From JARIHD01 sp035758825 (GTDB lineage: Bacteria; Patescibacteriota; Saccharimonadia; Saccharimonadales; UBA4665), in contig DASTWA010000002.1 in assembly GCA_035758825.1 (NCBI GenBank), positions 229,147 to 293,146 of the forward strand: 64,000 bases of DNA, read 5' to 3'. Shown piece after piece: positions 6,951-14,067 of this stretch; the first letter of the stretch is position 1, and each line of letters starts with the position of its first letter. Both the position numbers and the translations under genes were made by a program. The notes beneath the pieces were generated by a model, which did not search any database, had not been told where the DNA came from, and saw only the letters and a list, made by a program, of their open reading frames with translations.

Positions 6951-8264
6951 CTACTTGATCGAACCGATGAGATCATCGATTTTAATGCGCTTCTGCTCAG
7001 CCGTATCGCGGTCACGGACGGTCACTGTTCCGTCTTCGAGGGTATCGAAGTCGATCGTTACGCAGTATGGCGTGCCGATTTCGTCTTGGCGGCGGTAGCG
7101 TTTACCGATATTGCCGTTGTCGTCCCACATGACTGCGCCGAATTCCTTCTTTAGCATGTCGTAAACCTCTTTGGCCTTGGCAACCAGCTCGGGCTTATTC
7201 TTTAGCAGCGGGCTGACGGCGCATGTAACTGGCGCCAGATGCTTGGGCAGCTTAAGTACACTGCGCTTCTCGCCGTTCAGTTCGTCTACTTTGTAGGCCG
7301 AAACGAGCACGGCCATCACGGCGCGTTCGACACCGAAACTTGGCTCGATCACATGCGGCACAAACGGCGCGCTGCCATCTTTGGGGCGGTATTCCATGCT
7401 CTTGCCGCTGGCTTTTTGGATATTAGTCAGGTCGAAGTCGGTGCGGTATGCCATACCGAGTAGTTCGTCTTTACCGTGCGGGAAGTCAAATTCGAAGTCG
7501 ATCGTGCGCTTGCTGTAATGTGCCAGGTCGTCTGCTGGGACTTCCAGTTCGTGCACCATATCGCCTGACAGACCGAGCGCCTGGAACCATTCGTGGATGC
7601 GCTTGCGCCACATCTCGAAAGCCTCTTCCCACTTGGCTGGGTCTACGAAGTACTCGATTTCCATCTGTTCGAATTCGCGGGAACGGAACACGAAGTCGCG
7701 GGGAGAAATTTCGTTGCGGAAGGCCTTACCCTGCTGGGCAATACCGAATGGCAGGTCTGGGTAAAAGCTGTCGACGACGTTCTTGAAGTTAGTAAAGATA
7801 CCCTGGGCGGTTTCGGGTCGCAAATAGCTGACGCTGGCTTCGTCGGCAACCGGGCCGACATTGGTCTTGAACATCATGTTGAATTGGCGCGGCTCGCCAA
7901 AGGTGCCGGTCTTGCCGCAGGCTGGACATTTGTTCGGGTCGTCGAGCTTGTCGGCGCGGAAGCGGCCGTGGCAGTTGGAGCACTCAACCAGCGGGTCGGT
8001 AAAGGTTTCGGTGTGGCCGCTGGCTTGCCAGACCTTTTGGTTCATGAGGATGGCGGCGTCGACGCCGTACATGTCGTCGAGGTCTTCGACGAACATCTTC
8101 CACCACAGCTGCATGATGTTGCGCTTCAGCGCGACACCCAGTGGACCGTAGTCCCAAGTACCGCTCAGCCCACCATATACTTCACTACCTTGATAAATAA
8201 ACCCCCGCCGTTTGGCTAAGGATGCGATTTCCTCTAAAGTCACTTCACTCATTTGTGCTTCCAT
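6951..8264 (-). CDS. glyS: glycyl-tRNA synthetase (homodimeric, eukaryote/Gram-positive type)
   Basis: Charges tRNA-Gly with glycine. The 437-residue class II synthetase starts with EEIASLAKRRGF and has the motif-1 region near GPLGVALKRNI, a zinc-type CxxC pair (CSNCHGRF and CPACGKTG), motif 2 FRNEISPRDFVFRSREF, and motif 3 near GVERAVMAVL. The C-terminus is an anticodon-binding domain. It is the alpha2 form, not the alpha2beta2 GlyQ/GlyS form. The ATG at 8264 lies 9 nt after a TGaTATAAT box; the ATG at 8252 has GGAAG before it and fits the family start better. The terminator is at 6893-6930. Confidence 0.95.
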   Translation of the reverse strand: MEAQMSEVTLEEIASLAKRRGFIYQGSEVYGGLSGTWDYGPLGVALKRNIMQLWWKMFVEDLDDMYGVDAAILMNQKVWQASGHTETFTDPLVECSNCHGRFRADKLDDPNKCPACGKTGTFGEPRQFNMMFKTNVGPVADEASVSYLRPETAQGIFTNFKNVVDSFYPDLPFGIAQQGKAFRNEISPRDFVFRSREFEQMEIEYFVDPAKWEEAFEMWRKRIHEWFQALGLSGDMVHELEVPADDLAHYSKRTIDFEFDFPHGKDELLGMAYRTDFDLTNIQKASGKSMEYRPKDGSAPFVPHVIEPSFGVERAVMAVLVSAYKVDELNGEKRSVLKLPKHLAPVTCAVSPLLKNKPELVAKAKEVYDMLKKEFGAVMWDDNGNIGKRYRRQDEIGTPYCVTIDFDTLEDGTVTVRDRDTAEQKRIKIDDLIGSIK

Positions 8265-8273
8265 ATGAGCTGC

Positions 8274-8282
8274 ATTATATCA
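8274..8282 (-). promoter_or_regulatory. extended -10 promoter of glyS
   Basis: The minus strand reads TGATATAAT, a perfect extended -10, ending 9 nt before the upstream ATG of glyS. Either a leaderless message or a leader of about 15 nt (for the ATG at 8252) would result. Confidence 0.7.
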
Positions 8283-8312
8283 GGCGGCCATCTGTTACGC
8301 CACCGCCGCCTG
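8281..8312. repeat. 8-bp inverted repeat upstream of the glyS -10
   Basis: CAGGCGGC (8281-8288) and GCCGCCTG (8305-8312) are perfect inverted repeats covering the -35 side of the glyS promoter and following the stop of 8349-9458. It could end that transcript (no U-run) or be an operator. Confidence 0.4.
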
Positions 8313-8348
8313 GCCTTCGGGCGCTTTTGCTAAGCCCTGCCACCCCGG

Positions 8349-9458
8349 CTATCTATCAGGGTCAGGGCGTGGCGGCCCTTGTTGTTTGCGGGCAGTTTCT
8401 TGTTGTGCTCTTGCAATTTTCTCGGCTCTGGCGGCCATGACATCACCTCCGGCAGCTGCAATTTCTTCCGGGGTTGGCTCTTTAACTACGATGCCTATTT
8501 CTCGCTGTTTCAAAGCAGGGTCAGCCTGCCCAAGGCCAACATCAGGTCGCCGGAGACCCACAAGCACGCGTTCCAAGACCTCAATCGACGGCCCGTTGTA
8601 CGGCTCAGAATCCCCAGCCCACTCCCGACGGGTACGAAGTTCAAATTCAAGATGAGTTTCACCAGGAAGTTGTCCTGACAAGTCCAGAGGTGGTCGCTGC
8701 GGCAGATCACCTGCTCCACGTGCATGCACTTCGTTGCTCAGCGTAACAAAGGGGCTGATAGGAGGTGCTGCGGGTGGCGCCTGCTCAACAGGCGTCGATA
8801 CAGGCTCCGGCGCTGCGTTTGCCTCAGAAATGGGTGGCGTGGATGCAGCCTCCTCGGCAGCCCGTTGCCGCTCGACTGCATGGCGCCCTTGACTAAAGCC
8901 TTCGAGTAATAATGACATCTCACCGGCACGTGCCATAAGCGCTGCGCGCTTTAATGTCTCAAGCGGATCACTAAATTCCGGCTCAGCAAACTCTCGGCCC
9001 TCTCCTGGGCCTGGAAGATCGCCCCTGGCATCCGCGCCATCACCATCACCGTCATACCATTCCGGATCCGGATAAGGCGACGCTTGATCCGTGGGCGGCC
9101 TATCCGGTGGCTCTGGCGGGCCGCCGGCGCCTTGGTCTTGGGCTGGCGGCTCAGCTTCGTCAGTCTCCTCGTGTGCAGTCTGGGCGCTAAACCGGGAACG
9201 GTACACTCCACCGCCTTGCGGCTCAGCCTTCTGGTCACTCCGGTGGCGGGCATCGGGTTCACGCGGGTCGACTACCGTTCCATCAGGTAATACTATCTGA
9301 CCAGGCACCTCCTTGTCATCAACGTCGGGTGCATCGACCTCCGGCTGAATATGGGCAATATGGCCCATTGACGAGTACTCGATCTTACTCGGGCCAGGAC
9401 CCGTATCACCGACTGTCGCACGATCCATTACATCAAACAACTCTTCCATAACAATCAC
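8349..9458 (-). CDS. large disordered Pro/Glu-rich hypothetical protein
   Basis: A protein of about 369 residues, dominated by Pro, Glu, Asp, Ala and Gly, with no hydrophobic core stretches, signal peptide or known domain; most of it should be disordered. Only residues about 255-340 look foldable. Two starts compete: GTG at 9458 with AGGGG 9 nt upstream, and ATG at 9449 with GGCGG. It stands alone with its own promoter (9539-9567), and a terminator-like hairpin lies between promoter and gene. The role is unknown. Confidence 0.6.
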   Translation of the reverse strand: MIVMEELFDVMDRATVGDTGPGPSKIEYSSMGHIAHIQPEVDAPDVDDKEVPGQIVLPDGTVVDPREPDARHRSDQKAEPQGGGVYRSRFSAQTAHEETDEAEPPAQDQGAGGPPEPPDRPPTDQASPYPDPEWYDGDGDGADARGDLPGPGEGREFAEPEFSDPLETLKRAALMARAGEMSLLLEGFSQGRHAVERQRAAEEAASTPPISEANAAPEPVSTPVEQAPPAAPPISPFVTLSNEVHARGAGDLPQRPPLDLSGQLPGETHLEFELRTRREWAGDSEPYNGPSIEVLERVLVGLRRPDVGLGQADPALKQREIGIVVKEPTPEEIAAAGGDVMAARAEKIARAQQETARKQQGPPRPDPDR

Positions 9459-9485
9459 CGCCTATGTCCCCTGCGTTAAGAAAGT

Positions 9486-9520
9486 AAAAAGTTTAGAACC
9501 GGATGGTCCGGCTCTAAAAC
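9486..9520 (-). terminator. leader terminator/attenuator before 8349-9458
   Basis: In the minus-strand RNA, a 12-13 bp stem (9508-9520 with 9491-9503, one bulge, one G-U pair, 3-4 nt loop) is followed by five U residues (9486-9490). It is a good intrinsic terminator. It lies downstream of the promoter at 9539-9567 and 30 nt upstream of the gene, so it may attenuate that gene; alternatively it ends read-through from recO. Confidence 0.7.
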
Positions 9521-9527
9521 GTATCAT

Positions 9528-9567
9528 TAACGTCACTTATAATACGGTATTTGTTCGCTATCCTCAA
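9528..9567 (-). promoter_or_regulatory. promoter of 8349-9458 with GTGACGTTA start element
   Basis: On the minus strand: -35 TTGAGG (9562-9567), 17-bp spacer, -10 TATTAT (9539-9544). The next bases, AAGTGACGTTA, lie at the expected transcription start. The 9-mer GTGACGTTA is also found at the start site of 5638-5910. Confidence 0.6.
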
Positions 9568-9591
9568 TGACCGTCAACGGTTTTCTTCCTT

Positions 9592-10278
9592 TTATACGAC
9601 CAGGGTCAGATGCTGCATAAGTGGGAGCAGGTCTTCCGTTAGCGCCGAGCTGCCGCGGACGCGCCAAAGCTCCCGGGGTGGAGTACCGGCAAAGGCCAAC
9701 CGCAAAAATTTAATGTGCGAGGCTTCGAACCGCCCCCGTTCCGGAGAATATACAAAGGCCATATGCCCTGTACCGAATTCGTACCTACGATCTACGGACA
9801 GTCTTTCCCCACGGTCGTCACTTTGCAAATTGGGGGCGTGCCCGTTCAGACGGAGCATTTGCGCCGCAAACCAGAACCGCACCAAGTCGGACGGGATGTC
9901 CACGTCGTTCAGCGCCTCAAAGGTGTCGCGGAGCACATCAAAGTACGCCGGCTCTGTTTCGTCCTCGGTAGCCCGATTAAGCTGTTTGATAAGGTCGTAG
10001 CCAAGCATCGTTCGATTGAGGTCCCCTACTATCCGGTCGTAATGCTTCACCAAACGAGTCGATACTAGAGTACCGACTTCTCCCCTGCCCTTAATGAACG
10101 TGATTTCACTCACGCTGAACAGTTCGATGCCGCCGGCTAATTTGGATTTCACGCGGCGCACCCCTTTTGCGAGCAGGCTCAGCTTGCCGTATTCTGGGGT
10201 CAACAGAGACAAAATACGATCGGCTTCACCATAATCGGTACGCCCCAAAATAATCGCCGTCGTAACCTGTTGTTTCAC
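9592..10278 (-). CDS. recO: DNA repair protein RecO
   Basis: RecO loads RecA on SSB-coated single strands and anneals strands in the RecFOR pathway. The 228-residue protein starts with the family's OB-fold, including TTAIILGRTDYGEADRIL and the SLLAKGVRR loop, followed by an all-helical C-terminal domain. The zinc-binding cysteines of some RecO proteins are absent. The start is GTG at 10278, overlapping the stop of the upstream receiver gene in GTGA, so translation is coupled to that gene. It is the last gene of the unit 11392-9592. Confidence 0.88.
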   Translation of the reverse strand: MKQQVTTAIILGRTDYGEADRILSLLTPEYGKLSLLAKGVRRVKSKLAGGIELFSVSEITFIKGRGEVGTLVSTRLVKHYDRIVGDLNRTMLGYDLIKQLNRATEDETEPAYFDVLRDTFEALNDVDIPSDLVRFWFAAQMLRLNGHAPNLQSDDRGERLSVDRRYEFGTGHMAFVYSPERGRFEASHIKFLRLAFAGTPPRELWRVRGSSALTEDLLPLMQHLTLVV

Positions 10279-10652
10279 GTCAGCACCCGCCGCACCGCCG
10301 AGATAACTTGCTGCAGGCTGGTTTGGGGCTTGTATAGCACCTCCATAACGCCCAAATCCGCCGCCAAAGCCGCTTGCACCGGTCGTATTGCCACTGGCGT
10401 CAGGTTAGTGTTTACGACTACCGGGACAAATCGCCATTCGGCATGCGATCGGAATTCATGCAAAAACTCCACACCGTCGTGGACTGCCAGCTGGATCTCC
10501 ATGACTACTGCCGCAGGCGTTGACTGGTCCGCCGCGTCAATAGCGTCTTGGGCGCCAGTAGCATGTCTCACTGCATAACCTGCGTGCCGTAAAGCCTGCA
10601 CATAGGTACGGGCCAAGGCAGTGTCAGGTTCAATTACTAATACATTTTGCAT
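10275..10652 (-). CDS. degenerate response-regulator receiver domain (pseudo-receiver)
   Basis: A 125-residue stand-alone CheY-like fold with altered active site. The first acidic patch reads VIEPD (E8, P9, D10) instead of two adjacent acids; the phosphoacceptor Asp position is Glu (E52 in VVMEIQ), a change known to mimic phosphorylation in many receivers; T82 and K108 (LYKP) remain. It should not accept phosphate normally and may be locked in one state. It lies 20 nt after a degenerate kinase gene and overlaps recO by 4 bp, so the three form one unit. Output is presumably by protein contact. Confidence 0.8.
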   Translation of the reverse strand: MQNVLVIEPDTALARTYVQALRHAGYAVRHATGAQDAIDAADQSTPAAVVMEIQLAVHDGVEFLHEFRSHAEWRFVPVVVNTNLTPVAIRPVQAALAADLGVMEVLYKPQTSLQQVISAVRRVLT

Positions 10653-10681
10653 GAATACAATACTTATACAATTTATACAAA
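10653..10681 (-). repeat. triple TTGTAT direct repeat before the pseudo-receiver gene
   Basis: On the minus strand, three TTGTAT words lie about one helical turn apart between the kinase-like gene and the pseudo-receiver start codon. They overlap the end of the upstream gene. They might be a binding site or alternative -10 boxes. Confidence 0.35.
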
Positions 10682-11392
10682 TACCAATTGCTGGCTTGGC
10701 TGCAACGTGGCCGCCAAACCGGATCGTTTCTGGTGTCTCCCGACCCGCAGCTTACTTTCCATTGCCTGCAAAATTGCGTCTGCGACGAACAGTCCCGCTC
10801 CGCTGCCGCTCAGGATGCTTAGTGGCTTGGAGGCTTTGCCCTGCAATGCCAACGCGTTGCGCCAGGATTCGCTGCGCAGCTGCTCGTACTCGCCATACAA
10901 ACCTGTTACCAGGCCGTGTGGCGTCCGGTGGACAGAGAGTAAAAGTCTGCTCCCCTCAGGCAGCGGGTAGCCCTGCAGCAATGTATACCCCAAAGCCAGA
11001 AGCGCCGACTTCAGGCCCTCTGGATGAGCCATGACCGGCTCATATCTGCCGCCGATGCTCAGTTCGACTACTGTTCCATACTGTTTGGCAAAACTACTCA
11101 GCTCGTGAGCCGTCTCTACTAATAACGACGAGATCGAGACTGGTTCCAATTGAAGCATACTTTGCTCGCGCATTAGCCGCAATCCTAACAAATAACTATC
11201 CACGAGTGTCAGAGCCGCGGCCGCGTGGACGCGGATAGCCCCCAAGTCGGTCAATCCTACTTCGCCGGTCAACTGACCTAGCTCGGCTTGCCTGGCGATT
11301 GTAGCCAGAGGAGTTTTGAGCTGTTCAGCCACAGACCTCAGAAGCGCTGCGTTTGTCCCCCCGGAATTATCGGCGCCGTCCGCTTGCACCAT
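10673..11392 (-). CDS. degenerate histidine kinase-like protein (pseudokinase)
   Basis: A 239-residue cytosolic protein with a HisKA-HATPase outline. The dimerisation helix motif reads EQLKTPL at residues 23-29, where kinases have HELRTPL, so the phosphoacceptor His is Glu. The N-box (AHPEGLKSALLALG) lacks the key Asn, no DxGxG G1 box is visible, but the G2-like GSGAGLFVADAI is kept. There is no sensor or membrane domain. The SD is AAGGAGAGGGG. It heads the unit with the pseudo-receiver and recO, from a promoter embedded in an 11-bp inverted repeat. It is probably a signalling scaffold rather than an enzyme. Confidence 0.75.
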   Translation of the reverse strand: MVQADGADNSGGTNAALLRSVAEQLKTPLATIARQAELGQLTGEVGLTDLGAIRVHAAAALTLVDSYLLGLRLMREQSMLQLEPVSISSLLVETAHELSSFAKQYGTVVELSIGGRYEPVMAHPEGLKSALLALGYTLLQGYPLPEGSRLLLSVHRTPHGLVTGLYGEYEQLRSESWRNALALQGKASKPLSILSGSGAGLFVADAILQAMESKLRVGRHQKRSGLAATLQPSQQLVFV

Positions 11393-11418
11393 GTTCCCCT
11401 CTCCTTATGCTTGCATAC

Positions 11419-11457
11419 AGTATAACACCGTGGGCATGAGCCGGCTACGGTGTTATA
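11419..11457 (-). promoter_or_regulatory. extended -10 promoter inside an 11-bp inverted repeat
   Basis: TATAACACCGT (11421-11431) and ACGGTGTTATA (11447-11457) are perfect inverted repeats with a 15-nt loop. On the minus strand one arm contains TGtTATACT, an extended -10 (11419-11427) about 30 nt before the kinase-like gene. No U-run follows, so an operator is more likely than a terminator. Confidence 0.55.
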
Positions 11458-11487
11458 AAGTCTGCCGGATTGTATACTGCGGGGGCA

Positions 11488-12153
11488 CTACGGAACAAAT
11501 GAGAAGTTGGGCAGGATGTGCGTGTCTAGGTCGCCTTTGAAATCATTGGATTCTGTCCAGATCTTAAGGGTCATATTCCGGAGAGGTAGTACGATCATCG
11601 TACCCTGCTTGGTCGGCGTAATCTGGCCTTCGATGCGCGAACCGACAATGCTCGGAACCTTTGGCAAAGTATAGGGAGCAATCGTCACCTTGCCGGCAGT
11701 CAGCGAAGCCTTGAACTGACTCACAACCGTGTCATAAGGCGTCTGAACCAACTCAACACGCAGCGCAAAGGTATTGTCTGGGTCGGTAACGTTAGGTACG
11801 ACACTGGGCTGAAAATAACCATTGACAGGGTTGCCGCCGCGGTCGTTCTCTACGACGTATGAGCTCCAGGTTTTTGGATAGTTGACGGTGATGTTACCGA
11901 ATGCCGACGGTCCGATGTAGGTGTCGTACGGCTTCTTGGCCTGCTCCGCGTAGTCAGCGGCATCGAGCTTTTTTTGGTCGGCTACGGCCTTGTTAACGGC
12001 TGTGGCGACCTCTTGGTCGCTTTCGTTTTTATAATGGGCGCGTTCGTTATATGCCCACGCCCCAAAGCCGACCGCGCCAAAAAAGAACAAAATCAGCATT
12101 ATAAAAGGAATGAGCAATATATTTATTGCGCCTCGTTCGGATAGCCTATTCAT
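11488..12153 (-). CDS. membrane-anchored hypothetical protein
   Basis: A protein of about 221 residues. After a short polar start comes one strong membrane span (roughly residues 10-36, ending FGAWAYNERAHY), then a charged helix rich in Ala/Lys/Asp, then an extracellular beta-rich domain. The topology suggests a surface-exposed domain facing out. I prefer the ATG at 12153, which lies 7 nt after a TATTAT box (12161-12166); the ATG at 12162 overlaps that box. No known family is recognised. The inverted repeat at 11421-11457 follows the stop. Confidence 0.7.
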   Translation of the reverse strand: MNRLSERGAINILLIPFIMLILFFFGAVGFGAWAYNERAHYKNESDQEVATAVNKAVADQKKLDAADYAEQAKKPYDTYIGPSAFGNITVNYPKTWSSYVVENDRGGNPVNGYFQPSVVPNVTDPDNTFALRVELVQTPYDTVVSQFKASLTAGKVTIAPYTLPKVPSIVGSRIEGQITPTKQGTMIVLPLRNMTLKIWTESNDFKGDLDTHILPNFSFVP

Positions 12154-12193
12154 ATCGCTCATAATAGCGTAAAACTCACATCAAACACAAGCA

Positions 12194-12688
12194 TTATTTA
12201 TACTCGTACAGGTACACGCCATCACGCTTTTCGACTGGTTCCCTGCCCGGGATAGCAAAAGCGAAGCTCGCCAGCTTGGTTGGAACGTCTGGACGCCATT
12301 TACTCATCCGCTCATCAAGGCGTTTCATATAACGTGGCAGCATAAAGGTAAAGACAGCGTCGGCACGCGGCCAGGGAGCGCCCCAGTAGCTCCCCCAAAT
12401 AAACCGCACTTGACTGCGATACCTGAAGGTCACAATCCACGCAACGGCAATCAAGAAGGGGTTGAGCTCCACGCCTACAACTTTAATCCCACGTTTGGCG
12501 GCGGCCAGCATTACCCGGCCGTCACCAGAACCCAGCTCCAAGAGGGTTTCACCCGGCTTGAGATCCAGCAAGTTAAGCGCCGTATCGGTCTGCTTGCGCA
12601 TGGTCGGCAGGTATGGCGGTCCGACGAAAACCACGACACCGAATGCCAAAATGATGGTCATCCCCACTAGAGCTATCCAAAATAACAT
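12194..12688 (-). CDS. SAM-dependent methyltransferase with N-terminal membrane anchor
   Basis: A 164-residue protein. The first about 24 residues form a membrane span; a short linker leads to a class I methyltransferase core with motif I LLELGSGDGR at about residues 49-58 and an acidic VGVELNP strand end near 77. The C-terminal part is compact (RYMKRLDERM) and lacks a target-recognition domain, so a small-molecule or lipid substrate at the membrane is possible. The SD GGGAGGAA precedes the ATG. It follows xseB by 16 nt and is probably in the xse operon. Confidence 0.8.
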   Translation of the reverse strand: MLFWIALVGMTIILAFGVVVFVGPPYLPTMRKQTDTALNLLDLKPGETLLELGSGDGRVMLAAAKRGIKVVGVELNPFLIAVAWIVTFRYRSQVRFIWGSYWGAPWPRADAVFTFMLPRYMKRLDERMSKWRPDVPTKLASFAFAIPGREPVEKRDGVYLYEYK

Positions 12689-12704
12689 GTATTCCTCCCT
12701 TCCG

Positions 12705-12923
12705 CTACAAGGCGGATTCTGTGGCTTGTTCGGAAGCCAGCTTCAGTTGCTTAATCTTGTTCTCGGCTTGCTGCAAGTGCTTTTCAAGCTGCCCGGCCAA
12801 CCGCAAACCTTCCTCATACAGCGCTACGGCCTCGTCTACATGAACACCGGGTGCCTGTAGCTGGGCAAGCACACGATCAAGCTCGCTGCTTAATGTCTGG
12901 TAGTCTTTTTCGGCCTTAGCCAT
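12705..12923 (-). CDS. xseB: exodeoxyribonuclease VII small subunit
   Basis: The small subunit of ExoVII, which degrades single-stranded DNA from both ends as an XseA-XseB complex. The 72-residue helical hairpin has the family pattern: an N-terminal amphipathic helix, the VHVDEAVALYEEGLRLA turn, and a C-terminal KHLQQAENKIKQL helix. It overlaps the end of xseA by 8 bp, showing translational coupling in the usual A-B order. Confidence 0.9.
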   Translation of the reverse strand: MAKAEKDYQTLSSELDRVLAQLQAPGVHVDEAVALYEEGLRLAGQLEKHLQQAENKIKQLKLASEQATESAL

Positions 12924-14058
12924 GTCGGTTCTCCTCTATCATTGTAATCTGTTTGACTGTCGTTGTCAGGCGCGCGTCAATTAACTGCATATTCAGTTCG
13001 TCGCCAGGAGCGATGCCATTACCGCTCACCACGCACGCACTCCCTTTGCGGACAAGGGCGTACCCCCGCGCCAGCGCCGCCTGCGGATCGAACGCTGTCA
13101 GCACTTGTTTGCGCAAGGCAATCTCTTGCTTCTCTTGGTGCAGAAGACTTCGGATGCCGTCATCAAGCGCTTCCCGGTGGAGTACAAGCGCCCGCCGTGA
13201 ATCATGGACTGTCCGGTCGGCCAAATGGGCCAGCCGTTCACGCTGGGCGCGGAGCGACGCCAGCATTGCCCTGCGGTCTGGCACCAGTAATTCGGCAGCG
13301 TTACTGGGGGTGCTTGCCCGCTGGTCGGCGGCCAACTCGGCCAGACTTATGTCGGTCTCGTGTCCGATCGCTACGACGGTCGGTATACGGCTGGCGGCCA
13401 CTGCCCTGGTAACCTGCTCGGCACTAAAAGCCTGCAAGTCTTCCGCACTCCCCCCGCCGCGGGTCACTACCAGCACATCCGGCGGCGATGCCATCTGGTT
13501 AAATTGCTGTACGGCACGGACAATCTGTGCCGGAGCCGCCTCACCCTGCACCTGCACATCGATGTGCGTGATCTTCAAGCCGCCCCACCGGGCATTCAAA
13601 ACCTTTAAAAAGTCACGGTACGCCGCCGACTCACCGGAAGTAACCAGGCCAATGTGCCCTGGCGGATACGGTACCGGCCGTTTGCGTTCCGGGTCGAACA
13701 GTCCTTCCGCAGCCAGTTTGGCTTCCAAAAGTTTGGCGGCCTTTTTGATTGACCCCTCACCGACGGGATTAATGTTTTGGGCAGTCACACTAAACCCATA
13801 CTGCGGGTGGAGCCGCGGTACGCCCCTGACGGCCACCATCATGCCGTCCTCCAAAGGCCCGGGCAGCATATAGACCGTGCCAAAAAAACGCACAGTTGCA
13901 CCTTCGTCCTTGAGGTCAAAATACACCCAACGGTTTTTGCTGACCTTAAAATTGGCCAGCTCGCCGCTGACCGTTACCGTCGGATAGGCATAGGCCAACG
14001 TCTGGTTTAATACGGCGACGAACTCGCTGACGCTCCATGTAATGTCCTGTGAACTCAT
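12916..14058 (-). CDS. xseA: exodeoxyribonuclease VII large subunit
   Basis: The catalytic subunit of ExoVII. The 380-residue protein has an N-terminal OB-fold (SEFVAVLNQTLAYAYP onward, with GELANFK and KNRWVYFDLKD), the catalytic core with GLVTSGESAAYRDFL, the VVTRGGGSAEDLQAFS motif, the AIGHETDISLAELAADQRASTPSNAAE signature region and a C-terminal coiled coil ending in ALARGYALV. It is shorter than the 450-residue E. coli protein, mainly in the coiled coil. The SD AGGGGAG precedes the ATG. Confidence 0.95.
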   Translation of the reverse strand: MSSQDITWSVSEFVAVLNQTLAYAYPTVTVSGELANFKVSKNRWVYFDLKDEGATVRFFGTVYMLPGPLEDGMMVAVRGVPRLHPQYGFSVTAQNINPVGEGSIKKAAKLLEAKLAAEGLFDPERKRPVPYPPGHIGLVTSGESAAYRDFLKVLNARWGGLKITHIDVQVQGEAAPAQIVRAVQQFNQMASPPDVLVVTRGGGSAEDLQAFSAEQVTRAVAASRIPTVVAIGHETDISLAELAADQRASTPSNAAELLVPDRRAMLASLRAQRERLAHLADRTVHDSRRALVLHREALDDGIRSLLHQEKQEIALRKQVLTAFDPQAALARGYALVRKGSACVVSGNGIAPGDELNMQLIDARLTTTVKQITMIEENRHG

Positions 14059-14067
14059 ATGGCTCCC

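Noticed and set aside
7593..8219. A 208-codon plus-strand frame opposite glyS
   Set aside because: It mirrors conserved glyS codons, has no ribosome site or family likeness, and is a shadow of a strongly coding gene. The same holds for long frames opposite pyrG (18816-19337), the M16 gene (26824-27369) and secA (28595-29134).
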